Shown here in pieces: positions 1 through 12,052 of a DNA stretch of 64,000 nt. How positions within the stretch are numbered: the stretch's first letter is position 1; each line of letters starts with the position of its first letter. The stretch is from Pseudofabraea citricarpa. Its lineage: Eukaryota > Ascomycota > Leotiomycetes > Helotiales > Dermateaceae. The stretch covers positions 124,001-188,000 of the forward strand of contig JAPWGK010000008.1 in the NCBI GenBank assembly GCA_029641185.1, written 5' to 3'. The translations under genes and the position numbers were made by a program. Below the pieces are notes generated by a model, which was given only the letters and a program-made list of their open reading frames with translations, was not told the origin of the DNA and made no database searches.

Positions 1-82
1 TCACTATCACACTCATTCTCAGCCTCACTAATCCGAATTCGAATTCGACATCGACATCGCCCAATGTTCTAGCAGTTCAGTG

Positions 83-1285
83 ATGCTTCTAGCGCGGCGA
101 CTTGGGCTTCGCAGCATCCGGTCCTTACCCTACCTAATCGTGTCGCTGGCGTGCGTGCTGCTGCTAATTGTGTGCCTGCCCGCTTCTACTACTTCTTCTT
201 CGACCTCATCATCCTCTTCCGGCACACGGCCAGCACCGAAGAAAACCACACACAAGTCGACGCCGACGTACGAGCATGCCTCGCCGTATCGCCTGCTCGC
301 CGACCACTCGTTCGAGCAGTCTCTAGACGAGCAATTGGCCACGCTCGAAGCGCACGTCGGCAAGGGAGGCACGAAAGCCAACCAGACGGTCTGGCAGATT
401 GCGGAGCGCGACGAGGCCGACATCTGGGAGGAATGGAGGTTGCAGTGGCACAAGGGGGATCCCGATTGGGGGTATGAGCTATACACGACCTCTGAAGCAG
501 CCTCGATCCTGTCGCTGTACTCGAGCATCCCCGAGATCACGAATGCCTACGTCCGGTTCCCGGCCATGAGGACCGACCTCCTCCGCTACCTGATTCTCTG
601 GTATCATGGCGGTTTGTTCGCCGAGGTCGATACGTGGGCTCGCGTCGCTATGGAGTACTGCTCGCCCATCGTGGAGGTCACCACGGGTCAGCGAGATATC
701 AGTTTAATGGTGGGTGTAGAGATCGACGAGCCATACCTAAATGCCGCAACGAAGGCGATATGGAAATGGAGCCGCAGTTTTGGATTGGGGCAAGCGGTGG
801 TATGGGCACCGAAGCGGTTCGACCCAGTGTTGCGGCGGGCGATCGTGAGAGCAATCGCCCACATGAAGATGCAGAACGAGATGCAGCGGCGCCGGGGGTG
901 GAAGAGGTTCTTCGGCAAGAAGATTAATATGGGCGAGGTGACGGGCCCGAGCATGTTTACCGATTGCGTCCTGGATGTGCTCAGCGAGACGCTGGTAGAG
1001 CTGCATCCGATGCGCGACAGGGAGGCTGGGCTCGCGCGCCGCGTGACGTGGAAGCAGTTCCGCAAGCTCGAGGAGCCCGTCTGGGTTGAGCCGTCGGGGG
1101 CCCAAGAGGGCAAGTCGACAGAGATGAGGGGATTGGCAGTCTTGCCTATTAATATCTGGGCCAGTGGCCAGCGACACAGCCGGTCGGGCTCGTTCGATAC
1201 CGACGAGGCTTGTGTGGATCATGTATATGGGAGGGTGCCTCTGGGGTTTAAAAAGGGCTTAATCAGTAGAATATTTGGATGGTGA
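83..1285 (+). CDS. GT32-type glycosyltransferase, Och1-like, type II membrane protein
   Basis: Single-exon ORF of 400 codons from the ATG at 83; a GTG at 80 precedes it and a two-codon upstream ORF (ATG TTC TAG, 64-72) lies in the leader. An N-terminal hydrophobic stretch (about residues 15-35) after a basic start suggests a Golgi signal anchor, followed by a Ser/Thr-rich stem. The block RTDLLRYLILWYHGG then AEVDTW (about residues 163-185) matches the sugar-binding DXD region of the glycosyltransferase sugar-binding (GT32) family that includes Och1 alpha-1,6-mannosyltransferases. The usual D-x-D is here E-V-D, which may alter metal or donor binding. The role is inferred to be Golgi glycan or glycolipid mannosylation; the substrate cannot be read from sequence. 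It converges with mtc1 downstream. Confidence 0.82.
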   Translation: MLLARRLGLRSIRSLPYLIVSLACVLLLIVCLPASTTSSSTSSSSSGTRPAPKKTTHKSTPTYEHASPYRLLADHSFEQSLDEQLATLEAHVGKGGTKANQTVWQIAERDEADIWEEWRLQWHKGDPDWGYELYTTSEAASILSLYSSIPEITNAYVRFPAMRTDLLRYLILWYHGGLFAEVDTWARVAMEYCSPIVEVTTGQRDISLMVGVEIDEPYLNAATKAIWKWSRSFGLGQAVVWAPKRFDPVLRRAIVRAIAHMKMQNEMQRRRGWKRFFGKKINMGEVTGPSMFTDCVLDVLSETLVELHPMRDREAGLARRVTWKQFRKLEEPVWVEPSGAQEGKSTEMRGLAVLPINIWASGQRHSRSGSFDTDEACVDHVYGRVPLGFKKGLISRIFGW

Positions 1286-2065
1286 CATATTTTTCGGTGT
1301 TGGCGTTGGCTTTGAGTGAGAGGGTTGTGGTGTCCGTCGCTTAAGGCGGATTTGATTCTTGTGCCTCGATGATGTGACTACTGACTCCCTGCTGCCATTG
1401 CGGCTTGACTTGATGCTCGCTTCTGCTGCTTGATCCCCCATCCCCATTTTCGGCCTGCGACATCTCTTGTCGATTGAGGGAAACACAATGGTGAAATTCA
1501 AGAGGGAAGGAGATAGGTCTCATGCTCTTTCGTTCATGCTGCCAACCGCGCGCTCGCAGTCGCTTGGGCTACGGTAGCATCCGTGCTGCAGCGAGCCAGC
1601 CAGCCTGCTTGCTTGCTGCACCCAATCACGCTCAAGCCAACTGATGCATCTCTGACGAGCAGCGGAGATGCATCACACTCGATTGACGAAGCACGTTCCG
1701 GGTGTACATACCGGTATGTAGGTACGTATCTTGAACCTTCAGCCTCAGCCTCAGCCAGGCCAGGCCAGGTCAGGTCATGATGACATGCATGACCCTAATC
1801 TAACAAGCTCTTGCTGATAAAGTTTCAGACGAAGCTTGTTCTAAGCTTCTCGGGATGCCGTAATCAGATCCGCAAGCAGAAAGCGAGCAAGAAATATCAA
1901 ATGTCAGCTAAGTATCAAGTCACTTTGCTTCAATTTGATCCCATTTCAATTCTTGACTAAACTCCCTACTGCACATTTGAAAGAAGGAATAAAATCATCA
2001 AAACGCCAGCCCGGCTGACTATTCCCAGAAATCATACAGAAACACACTATGCATTAAAACGCCGC
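1286..2065. other. Convergent intergenic region, no gene seen
   Basis: This lies between the 3' ends of the glycosyltransferase and mtc1. It has only short shadow ORFs. A small repeat tract at about 1739-1792 (CAGCCT repeats, then CCAGG repeats running into a short palindromic TCATGATGACATGCATGA segment) is the only structure noticed. Confidence 0.6.
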
Positions 2066-3727
2066 TCAGATCAAGCCTGCTCGTGCAGCTTCTCCTCCAC
2101 CATCCTCGAGGACTTCCTCCATTCGAGCTTTGCCACGACCGATTCCTCCCTCGCCTACGCCCATTCTTCGAGCTACGTATCTCTGCGCGACAATTCCTGT
2201 TCCGAGACTCAGGAGCTCCTCTACCCATTCAGCTACCCATTCCCTAGGGTCAACACCACCGCTCTCGATAATCTCGGCGATTTCTTCTGGGAAGTTGGTT
2301 TGAGCTCCCTCGTCGCCAAAGAAGCCACTCTTCTGCTGAGATGGAGAAGTAGGTGATGCTGGGGTCATGGGAGAAGGTGCGTCCAGCCACGCGATCCATT
2401 TGGCTGGGATAGCTTGTGTGAGGGTGTGGAAAGTGATACTGTGGACTGGGTCGTGTAGATAGATTGCAAAGGAGATCAACTCGTCTGGCTTTTCCTTCTC
2501 CTCAACGAGACCACTTTCGCTCTTCTCTTTTGTTGGTCCTTGAAATAGATCCTCTGGAGCCTCGTGCGAGATGGCTTGAACAGCCAAGAAGATGTCACTG
2601 CTTCGAACTGGGTTGGACTCACTAAGATCTTCTGTCGCTCGTTGCGCAGCGAGCTCAAGACCTCCATGTGAAGTGAAATGTTCGTTTGCGTATGCCTCGG
2701 CACTCACTCTGACGAGCTTAGTGCCTTCGACGAGGCCTTTGACAGCACCCAAGTCCCGATGCTCATTGCTTACGCGCCACCATGGCCCATCGCTCCAGCC
2801 AGCACTGCTGCCCCCAGCATATCCAACATCTGAACTCCGGCGGGCTGTTGATTCATGTCCGCGCTGGATTACAAGCAAGTCACCACCTTCCACCTGGGCC
2901 ATGACACGAGAAAATGTAGAATAGATCAAGGGATCCAGGGAAGGATAGCCGATAAAGTCATGGGTAATATGTATTTGGAGTCGTTCGTGGGATGAGATTG
3001 GAGGAGCTAGAGTATGTAGTATATTCGTAAAAGTCGGCAGAGCTCGAGAACGTAACTCTCCGCCTGGGAATTATCAGTACGGTGTAGAAAGATATATCAC
3101 GTCATAACGTCATAACTGACCAAAACCTCGGAGGACTCCAACATTTCCTTTGACCTGCTCAGCCCACCTCTTTGCCTCTTCGTTCTGCTGGATCTCTTTC
3201 ACAGCAGCTTCGGCAGTCTTGACTGCAGCACTGGCAGTAGCAAATACGCTTCCCCACCAACCTCCTCCCGCAGCAGCAGCGGCAGCTGGTTCTGCTGGCT
3301 GAGCGACAGGAGCCTTTTCAGGATCTTGTAGGTCACTGCTAGTAGCAGAGGGTGTGAAGCTTGTGTGAAATGACCGAGAGCTGTCGCCAGACTTTCTTGG
3401 GGCAGCAGGCTTCTCTTCGCTTGTTCGAGTGGAGGTTGGAGGAGGGGTTGCTGTGTTACGTTTGCCAGGAGAGGTTCTGGAGGCATGGGTTACAGGAGCT
3501 TGGATTCGTGGGGTGTGTGGTCTACTGGCAGGTTGGGCACCGAGGTTCTCAAGTTCGGCCAGCATGTCCTCCTCGGATTGCGAGGGGGCAGGCTTTGCGG
3601 TGGTGGTCTTGGAGACTCCCTTTGGCGCAGGCTGGGCCGGGGCATCATCTTCCCCAATGCCCTCGAGCAGCTTGTTCAGCTCCTCGTCGGTGGGGGCGGG
3701 TTTGGATTTCCTGGTGGCCATTGTCAT
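2066..3727 (-). CDS. mtc1: Mtc1 / DUF5427 family protein (maintenance of telomere capping)
   Basis: Two exons: 3727-3121 and 3063-2066, with a 57-bp intron (donor GTCAGT, acceptor CCCAG). The junction restores the frame ...GVLRGFG|GELRSRALPTF. The product is 534 aa (an ATG at 3721 would give 532). The N-terminus is Pro/Ser/Ala-rich and disordered with acidic EEL and EDM clusters, then GGGWWGSVFATAS. The second exon has motifs that align by eye with yeast Mtc1: THDFIGYPSLDP followed by VMAQVEGGD, then PAKWIAWLD, then DPREWVAEWVEELLSLG ending AQRYVARRMG. In yeast Mtc1 is a conserved protein whose mutants interact genetically with cdc13-1 and which is linked to vesicle traffic; its molecular function is not settled. 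It is divergent from the zinc-finger gene at 4214. Confidence 0.9.
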
Positions 3728-4213
3728 CAGTACGGGAAGAGGGTGGCTATTGTGGGTGTGAATGGGAGTGTGAATGGGAATGGGAATTTATGGACAATAG
3801 CAAGGTCAATAGGTCGATGTTCGACTGGGAACTCGCTATTGATGCATTCGACAGCTGCGCCAAGCGAGGTGGCCATCCTCGGCTCTCATTGGCTGCTTCC
3901 CCAGCCTCGCGCTCACGTGAGACAGTCGCATCCGAAGAAATCGAAACTGGTCTGAATAGAAGAAAGATTGTTATTGTCTTGTAATGCTGAACCATCGACC
4001 ACGCACACAATATCAAGCGCCCGATTATTTAATTCCTGGCCTCCTCCTCGCTCTCCTGACCACCACCATCTCATTAAAATCTTTCTCCCTCAACCCCCTT
4101 CGTCACCTTCACATCTGCCACTCCCTTTCAGCGTCGAACAATTTCCGCTTCTCCTGCATGGGATCACGGAACCATTGCACTGTGAAGTCCAACAAACAGC
4201 AACACCAAACCAC
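3728..4213. promoter_or_regulatory. Shared divergent promoter/leader region
   Basis: The 486 bp between the start codons of mtc1 (-) and the zinc-finger/AT-hook gene (+) must hold both 5' leaders and promoters. Near the mtc1 start there is a short imperfect repeat of GTGTGAATGGGA/GAATGGGAATGGG (about 3756-3787). The other side is pyrimidine-rich, as usual for fungal leaders. No defined factor site is claimed. Confidence 0.5.
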
Positions 4214-7200
4214 ATGTTCTCGCTACTCAAGAAAAAACGAGACGAGGCCTCTGGTCCCAATAACCCATTGCCATCTTCAACAATGGCTGCAATAGCACAT
4301 GCTGCACCACCGCATCCGCCGCCCGCTGACGATGCTGCTGCTGCACCTGCTGAGACGACAAGCTTGGCAACCAATTCCATCGCCAGCGTCCTCAATCCCT
4401 ACCCGTATTCGATGCCTCATGCCACCGGCGGTTCTCTCACCAGCTCTCCCTCGTCTACATGTACTAAATGTGGCAAGACCTTTTACGAGACTCCCATCGA
4501 TGTAAGTAATCCATCTATCCCTTCACTTTTATCGCCTTCCATTACTGACTAACTAGAAATTCAACCATCACGTGGCTTCATGTTCTCACCTCGACAATGA
4601 TGATGACGATGATGATGATGATGATGAGAGCGAGACCAGCAGCGAGCTGTCTGAGATGACTCGGAGTCCCATCACCCCAGCCCACGGCCATGGTGCTGAT
4701 GACAAGGTGGATGCCTTTGTGCCCGCTGATCCCTTCAGTGTCTATGAGCCCGAGCCGGTCAGCGAGCACGCATTACAAATGAATGGTGCATCCAAGAAGA
4801 ATGTACTTGTAAACTTTGAGTATGGAACCCACAACTATGCCGTGCGCCCCTACCAGAACCCTCAAAAGTTATTCGACTACTACAATGAGGCCGATGGTCA
4901 TCAACAAGTCGACGTGGATGTCGAGGATCCAGACAACTCGGCAAAACTCCGATTTCCGACATTGACGAAACTTGACGATTTCACTGAGTATCTCGGCAAT
5001 CCCGAGGACATGGACGAGATGACTTTATTTCAGCGCACCAGCAAAGTCACTGAGATTCTCCAAGCGTATCAAGTTGAGTTCGATGCCATCGATAAGCAGG
5101 TCGTCGCTCATGAAAACACCATGAAGTCGGATGCCGAGGCAGTCTTGATTTTAGCTAAAGAGCAGGAGGCGACAATCAAAGAAGCCGAAGAGGCCGAAAT
5201 CAAGAGGAAAAGATTAGCGGCCAAGAACAACAACACCAGCGCAGCTTGGCACCTTGATATGGCAGCCCGAAAGAAAGGTTTGGAGGCGCTCAAAAAGAAG
5301 AAGACTGAGTACGATTGGTTTTTGGCTACAGCTGTCGGCGATCCTGAAGTCAGGGAGCTCTCAAGACCGGATTGGGAGGACGAAGAGAAATTTCGGAACA
5401 GCAAACCACCCCTTGATTATGCCCCATATCCTGATTACAAACCCACCAAAGATGAAGAGTTGGATGAGAAGCGACGCGCTGGACGTTTGATGCCTGGATG
5501 GAAGTTCAACGATATGAAGACCGCTGATGTCTATGGTTTCGACTACAATCCACATGTCAAGTACCAAGGAGCACAGCCACTGATCCCCGTCGTCAACAAG
5601 AGAAGAGGCGCCAATGGCATTGAGGTCAACGACACCGGCCGACTCCGAGCTCAACGTCAACCAACCCGAAAGTTCTATGAGGAGAACTCACCTGAGACTG
5701 AGGGTGACAGCCTCCCCGCCAAGCGAGCCAGAAAGCCTCGGAATTTCGAAGACATGGAGAGCACAGCTGTTTCCAGACCCGCGAGCAGAAACCGTGACCA
5801 TTCTCCAAAGAGATTTCCCTCTGGCAAGAAAATCGGACGTCCCTCTAGAGCTGAGGCTCTCGCCAAATCCAATTTGTCAAACTCAATGATTGCAGCTTCG
5901 TCGCAAACTCCAGAATTGAGCCAGGACGGTAGTTCACAACAAGCTCGCGGAGCGCAAGAGCTTGCCGACGATGTTCAAGACGACCTCGCTTCAGCAGCAG
6001 CTGGAATTGTTGGCTCTGTTCCCATCAAACCAAAGGGCAAAGGTGGTAGGCCTAGAAAGAATGCTCCAAAGGCAACCGCAGCCAAAGGTAAAGCAAAGGG
6101 CAAGAAGGCAAAGGGGCTTGATTATGTCGAGGATGAAGATGATGCGGGATTTGGGGCTCCCAAGAGCAATGGACGTCGCCGTATCAAGGATGAGCCTGTC
6201 AGTCAACCAACCGACATGAATGGGTTCTTGCAGTCTACAGAGGAGGACGATCAGACCAGACAATCTTCAGAAGATTATACATCAAGACCGACTACGTCAT
6301 CGTCCAATATGACATTCAGTACCGAAGGAAGTGGTCGTGGTCGAGGTCGAGCCAAGGGAAATGCAGATCAGGGAAACATGTCAGCTAATCGTGGATCATC
6401 GGCAGTTGGAAGTGCAAGCAAGCGGAAGAGAAATGGCGATGACTTTATTGATCCTTCGAATTCTGGAAGAGGCAAGCGCACCAAGACAGCACATCGACCG
6501 TTCGATCCTTCATCATCTATTGAAGGTGAGGGAAGTCATGGCACGAAGCGTCACAAGCAAGATGAGGATCAAGAATTGGAGTTACCAGAATTGTCAAAGC
6601 CAGTCCCAGCAGGCAAGAAACGCAAGTTTGCATCAAAGATTGAAGAGGGCGATGACCAGACTGATAGTGAAGGTAAAGGAAAGATGTCTCGTGAGGAATC
6701 CATTCTTGCCCTCACTGGAAACCCAAGTCTCACACCGACTACAGATCCCCCTGCTAAGAAGAGAAGAGGCACTGCCAAAGCCAAAGGCGAAGTTCCGATT
6801 GAAGAATGGGTTCAAGATCCTCGATCCGAAGATGGACGCCACTTGTCTCTAATCACAGACCCTGGTGAGCGAGAGGAAGTCCGCAAGCGACGAGTCAAGA
6901 GAGGAAAGAGTGACAAGCTTTCCAAGTCTATGCGAGCACGTTGGGATGATGGACGTATGAATGTCGCAATGGAGACGCGCAAAGCAAACGCTGCAAAGAA
7001 GAAGGAGGAGGAGAAGGTCACCACTACGGATCCACAACCTGAGCTCCAACCTCAACCCGAACAACCAGTCTTCAGAGCTGCATCTGCACCCAAGACGGTA
7101 GCACCAAAGCCCGCCTCTGCCACCAAGTCAAACAGTGCGACAAAGTCCGTGACTTCAATCAAGATCAAGAAGAGCAAGGGAAAAGCCAAGGATGATCTTG

Positions 7201-7490
7201 AAGAGGACGCCATTTATGACGAGTCTGAGGAAGATGAGGATACCCCTGCGCCACCACCAGTCTCTACCCGTCGCATGAGTACTCGGGAGAGAAAGAAGCC
7301 AGCTCGTGTTCTGACTCTCGATGGTACGAATGAAGAGGACACAGAGCTCCAGCGACAGTTCAAGTCTGAGTATGATCGCTATCAAGCTCTTACCAGTCCT
7401 GGAACCCCAATCCGTCTTGGCAAGCGAGTCCGCAAGCAGATTAACTTTGCTGAGCCAGCTGGAGGTAGCGAAGAGGATGAATATTTTTGA
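4214..7490 (+). CDS. Large nuclear protein: C2HC-type zinc motif, acidic stretch and AT-hooks
   Basis: Two exons, 4214-4501 and 4557-7490, with a 55-bp intron (GTAAGT...CTAACTAG), giving 1,073 aa from the ATG of MFSLLKKKR. The intron falls inside the zinc-binding motif: CTKC at residues 83-86 in exon 1, then HH at 100-101 and C at 105 in exon 2. An Asp/Glu run follows (about 110-125). The rest is highly charged. It carries GRP-centred AT-hook-like motifs (about residues 519 and 591), an RGRGR stretch near 688, many Lys/Arg clusters and a SKSMRARWDDGR block near 888. The order zinc motif, acidic run, DNA-binding basic hooks suggests a chromatin-associated protein. I do not recognise a named orthologue. 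The start at 4214 is the first ATG in frame that avoids a long pyrimidine-rich pseudo-leader; upstream in-frame ATG at 3968 is less likely. Confidence 0.8.
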
Positions 7491-9760
7491 GTTATGATTT
7501 CACTTCAACAGCTGGAGACGAAAACTTTTGTGAGGAATAAGCAAATCAACTTGGCTTCATCCGCAAGAGACTATTACTTTCAAGGGGAAAGTTTGAAGAA
7601 GCAAATCATCTTTGACGCATTACCTGGAGATGATTGTTTTTGAGGCAGATGATACCAAGCAGCTGAGTTCTTTGGGCTCTCTGGAAAGTCGTCGTCCATT
7701 TTGTTTTGAGTGTTTGGGGATGGAAATGGGAAGTGAGCAAAAGGCAGGATATGAGAAAGATACTCACACGCCAGCCCCATCCACTTGTGTTTGTTTGTAT
7801 ATTCAGGGGATGGAAAGATGAAAGGGGAGAGCGGAGAGCAAAACCCATGTGTTGATTTATTTTTCCTTTTTTCACGTTAATTGTTTTTTCCCATCGGTTC
7901 TTTGCGACTTGATTTGAGAGTCGGTGGCGTTTGGCACGCATACATAGATGAGCGAGCGACCGAGCGAGAAAGAGACTCTCCTTCTTCCTCGGCATTAATG
8001 GGGACATGGGAAGTCGAGAAGCATGGCGGCGGATGGTTGGTCACTACTGGTTTTTTTCTTTCTTTTTCTTGTTGATACGATACAGCATGATCGGGAGCCG
8101 TCGTATGCGATGGATGGCTTTTAGTTTTTTAATTGAGCGCTCAGGCTGAGTAGAGAGCGCAGCAGTCCATTGAGGAAATGAAAAGTTCTTGCTTCAAATA
8201 TATTGTTGTGTTCTAGCCTCGGGTGATTTTGACTTTCTTGTGATGTAGTGGATGAAGGGTCTATTCTTGGGCAACTTATGTGGAGTGGATGTCAAAGAGG
8301 CAAGGTACTGAGCATGCTCGATTGGTTTGGACTCGTTTGATCTTCTGAGGGCGAGGAAGCCAGCTTCAGGTAAGAGGAGGTGATGAACTTTGCGATTTAC
8401 TATTGTCTATCTATGTACATGCATCGTACTCGTTTATTTTGCTTCTACATCTCAGCGAGGTGGGAAAAGGTGAGCTGAGTATACCCGCCCCCTTTCTCTT
8501 CTCCTTTCCTTCGTTCCTTTGTTCCTTCCTTGCTGTGTGTGTGTATGTGTGTGTATCCTCCTTCTCATCCTCCTCATCCTTCTCCTCCATTTGTTTACTT
8601 GTAGGCGAACGTAGATGTACATGTAGACGTGATTGGGATTCCGCTCGGCTCAGCTCAGCTCGGTTCGGTTTAAATCGTATTATTTGATGGAGGCAACTTG
8701 GGAAGTTGTGGATGTGTGAACCTATGGAGGAGAGAGATATCAGCTCGTGAAACAGAATCGAGGAAAGGAAGGGGTTGGATAAGTGTTTGATGTGGAAAGT
8801 GCCGCTTCGCTTATGTCGTGGGATGCGTGAAATGTAATGTTGGAGAACGCAGGAGAACGAGAGAGATGCGGCGATTGTATTCTTGACGAGACCTGAACTG
8901 GTTTGATAAGAGCTCCAGGAAATACAAGACTTGGTTTGCATTGTCTGCGGTGTGGTGTTTGGCGAGATGAGATGAGATGTGATGGAGTCGAGAGAAACGG
9001 GAAGAGGGAAGGAGCTTGGCGTGGAATTGGGGACGACAGGATGGGTTCGCCTCTCGAAGCCTCTGATGTATTGACAAGCAGAGTAGGTAATGAACGCAAT
9101 GTGGCATTGCTGCCGCCAAATCAGCAGTCGCCAGTCTCCAAACTGCTGGAAGTCTAGCGAGGCGAGGCGAGGCAAGCAGAGGATGAACCGAGGGAGAAGT
9201 GCATCATCATCATGGTGACAGGGCTGTAAGTTATGTAATGGAGATTTGAAGAGTCAAGCATCCTTCTGAGTTTTATCGGGAGTAAAGCACGTACGTTACG
9301 TGGAACACCTCGTTCCACTCGTCTAAATATCAGGTCTTGCTGAGACGATGAATAAATTCTGTCCACTGATTTTCTGCTCAGCAGCAGCACCACCACCATC
9401 AAGTAGTAGGTCCAGCTTCTCTGTTAGATAAGTCTGTGTTAGGAAGTTGAAGTCAGGGTAAGGGATATCTCATGGGGTATCAATATGGAACTTCTGATAT
9501 TAAGCGAGCACTGCCATTTCGATTGTCTTGCATCCATCTTTTACTCCTGCTCCAGACGAAATATCGAGCCATACGATTCCTATGTCTTTTCACATGTACT
9601 GCGTTTTTTTGCAGTGCTCAATATCTTGAGGCCTTGAGAGTTTACTGGGGTCGTATCTCACGACCTTCGAGACCTGGACCGCCCAGATCTCATTTAGAAC
9701 TATGACCGACCTCCCACCCAGAGACAAACTTCCAAAGTATATCCTCCCATCCATAGAACG
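7491..9760. other. Long intergenic region (convergent), no gene seen
   Basis: About 2.3 kb between the 3' ends of two convergent genes. Several shadow ORFs occur on the minus strand (up to 254 codons, 8411-9175), but their predicted composition is Ser/His/Pro-rich and shows no domain. There is a pyrimidine-rich TTCC tract running into a TG/TATG microsatellite (about 8495-8560), a CAGCT/CGGTT short repeat near 8645-8670 and a GCGAG repeat near 9158-9175. Confidence 0.55.
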
Positions 9761-12052
9761 TTACAAAAGGTTATCATCCCACTCCTCAAAGATCCAATTC
9801 AGAGAGTTGAAATCCCCCGTCGATGGGTCGAGAGTAAAATCCATCGGCAAGTCTAGATTGACACCAATTTCCGGTTCCTGATGTAAAAATCCAACGAATC
9901 AGCGCTCAACTCAAACAAGACTGACCAAACGTCTCCACTTACCAAATTTTCCTGTGGTTGTGGTTGTGGTTGTAGCTGCGGTTGTGGTAAAGCCAACCCT
10001 GCCAATTCTGCAGCACCGCCAACCTGCCCTTGCACCTGGGCATGCGCTTGCTTCTCAGCCCTCAAAGAATCCAACCTCGCCCTCAGAGTCGCCAAACAAT
10101 AACTCGCAACGTCAAAAGCCTCCTTCATCGTGTCATCGCCATGAAATTGGGCAAAGAGAAGTGAGATCAGAAAATGCGCTTTGACGTTATCCTGGGCCGA
10201 CGCGATACGAGTCTTCGAGACGGCGATGAATTTCCGCAGCGCCGTGAAGAGCGGTTGGTTTACCTCGGCGGGAGAGGGGCCCAGCAGCGAGGACTCGGAG
10301 GACCGCAGGTGTAGCTCGGTGAAGATTGCTGTGCAGGAACTGAAGAAATCTGTTTTGTACATTCCCCCTCCTGAAGTGCGGAGCTGTGCGATCTCGTCGT
10401 TTGTGTTTACTGGGTATGCGAGCAGGACGAGCGAGGACTCAAGGCAGATCTTCCTGGAGAAGTAGTACTGCGGCGTTTCTCTCGATAGGATGGCAAAGGG
10501 AAAATGTAAGTAGAGGAGGAAACGACGGGTACAGAGATCGAGGAGATGTTTTTGAAATGACGAGGGCCGGTTTGATTGGGGATCTGATGTGGAATTATGG
10601 AGATGGAAGAATGGAGGGATGGATTCGTACGACATGGTGAGGGAGCTACTGAGTTGCAGAACGGATTCATATGACGGATTGGAATGGATCTTCTCAATCA
10701 ACTTCGTGATGGCGATTCTGGTGGGCATGGATTTGAGAAGTGCAATCTGCCAGGAAGTCTGCGTTAGGATACCTCCTGGGTGAGGAGTCGGTGCTTTAGT
10801 TGTCCATTCGTCAAAATCTTCATCGTTCAGATTTAAAGGAGGTGGACAATCGTAATCATCAGTAGAAACCAAAGGTGGCATACCCGATCCCGGGCTTGAC
10901 TGAACAGCCAATTCCAATACCGTAGCCCACAATCTCTTCCTGGTCTCTTGATGATAGAAAGGCAATTTTCTGAGAAGCGACGGATCCCGATGTAAACCGA
11001 TTACCATAGCAGTACGCAAAAGTGTTGAACTGAGGAGCGGGATGGCGGCCGTGGAAATGTCGTTACTTTGACGAGCGATAATAAGTAGACATTGGATCTG
11101 GATGGATGCGATGTTGAGATTCAAATCCTCGGCCGAAGAATGAATCCAGGATTTGGCCGTGAAGATCCAACTCATAACCGTAGACCTGGAGAGACATGGA
11201 GGAGGAGACTGATGGAAAGCCGCACCGATAGCGAGAACGAGAAGTAACTTCATGATGAAAGCTGGACTGGAAGACTGAGGGTCATTCCAATGAGCTCCAT
11301 ACTCCCTCCAGAAAGAAGGAACATGCAAGACCCTAAAGGTAGTCTCGAAGGTTTTCAGATATAGATCAACCAGATCATCACATAGCTCGCGGGGAGGAAT
11401 ACAATCTTTCGGGTCGAAACAGATCAACTGCTCAGCCTTGACTGATGTCCTGATCTCTTTTATGGTGGCCTTGCATTGTTTTAAGAGGCCTTGAACCTTC
11501 GCCCACGGATGGTCTTGCCTGTGAATGAGCTGCTTAACAATGTCAAACTGCTCTTAGTCAATATCATTTTCGATTTTCATAGGAATCTCAAATCAAACTC
11601 ACCTCTTCACATCTTGCCCTCCAGTGACTATGCCCCATAAACTTAATCTTGTTGTCGTTACTATCAATTCTAATCTTGGAAGAGAACAAATTCGTTTCCT
11701 TCTTTTCTCTACCCTTCTCAACCTCGGGTGCAGAATTGAAAACGATAACACCAGGTGGGCCGGCTCTCGCTTTCACGCCTTCCTCCTCATTCCTCTTTTC
11801 AATCTCAGGAAGGGGAGCAGGAACACGAGAAGATGAGGATGCATAAGTACAATTCTTGTTCCCCGAATGGACACATTGCCGACACGGGGCGTTCCGATCA
11901 CACTTCACCTTCCGCTGTCGACACAAGACACATGATAATGCGGGGCGACGACGGTGACGGATTGGGAGTGATGAAGGTGGCGGTGGGTGCGGCGAGTGAG
12001 ATAAAGAGCCGGTCGGGGGTGGGGTAGGCGACACAGATGGTCCAGGATCCAT
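9761..12052 (-). CDS. Zn2Cys6 fungal-specific transcription factor
   Basis: Three exons: 12052-11603, 11547-9943 and 9877-9761, with introns of 55 and 65 bp (donors GTGAGT and GTAAGT, acceptors GCAG and TCAG). The product is 723 aa. A Pro-rich N-terminus is followed by a complete Zn2Cys6 cluster at residues 41-69 (CVLCRQRKVKC, then CRQC and a sixth Cys), which binds DNA as in Gal4-type regulators. The middle is a fungal transcription-factor regulatory domain (DLYLKTFETTFRVLHVPSFW, later GLHRDPSLL and RKRLWATVLELAVQSS). The last exon restores a C-terminus typical of the family (LNWIFEEWDDNLL). A Gln/Pro repeat (PQPQLQPQPQPQ) precedes the last intron. It sits head-to-tail upstream of the FAD monooxygenase's 3' end, so co-regulation is possible but not shown. 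The target is unknown. Confidence 0.88.

Noticed and set aside
8411..9175. 254-codon minus-strand ORF in the 7.5-9.8 kb intergenic region
   Set aside because: Composition is Ser/Pro/His-rich from reading TTCC and TG microsatellites; no domain, no Kozak-like start, and it overlaps other ORFs in alternate frames.
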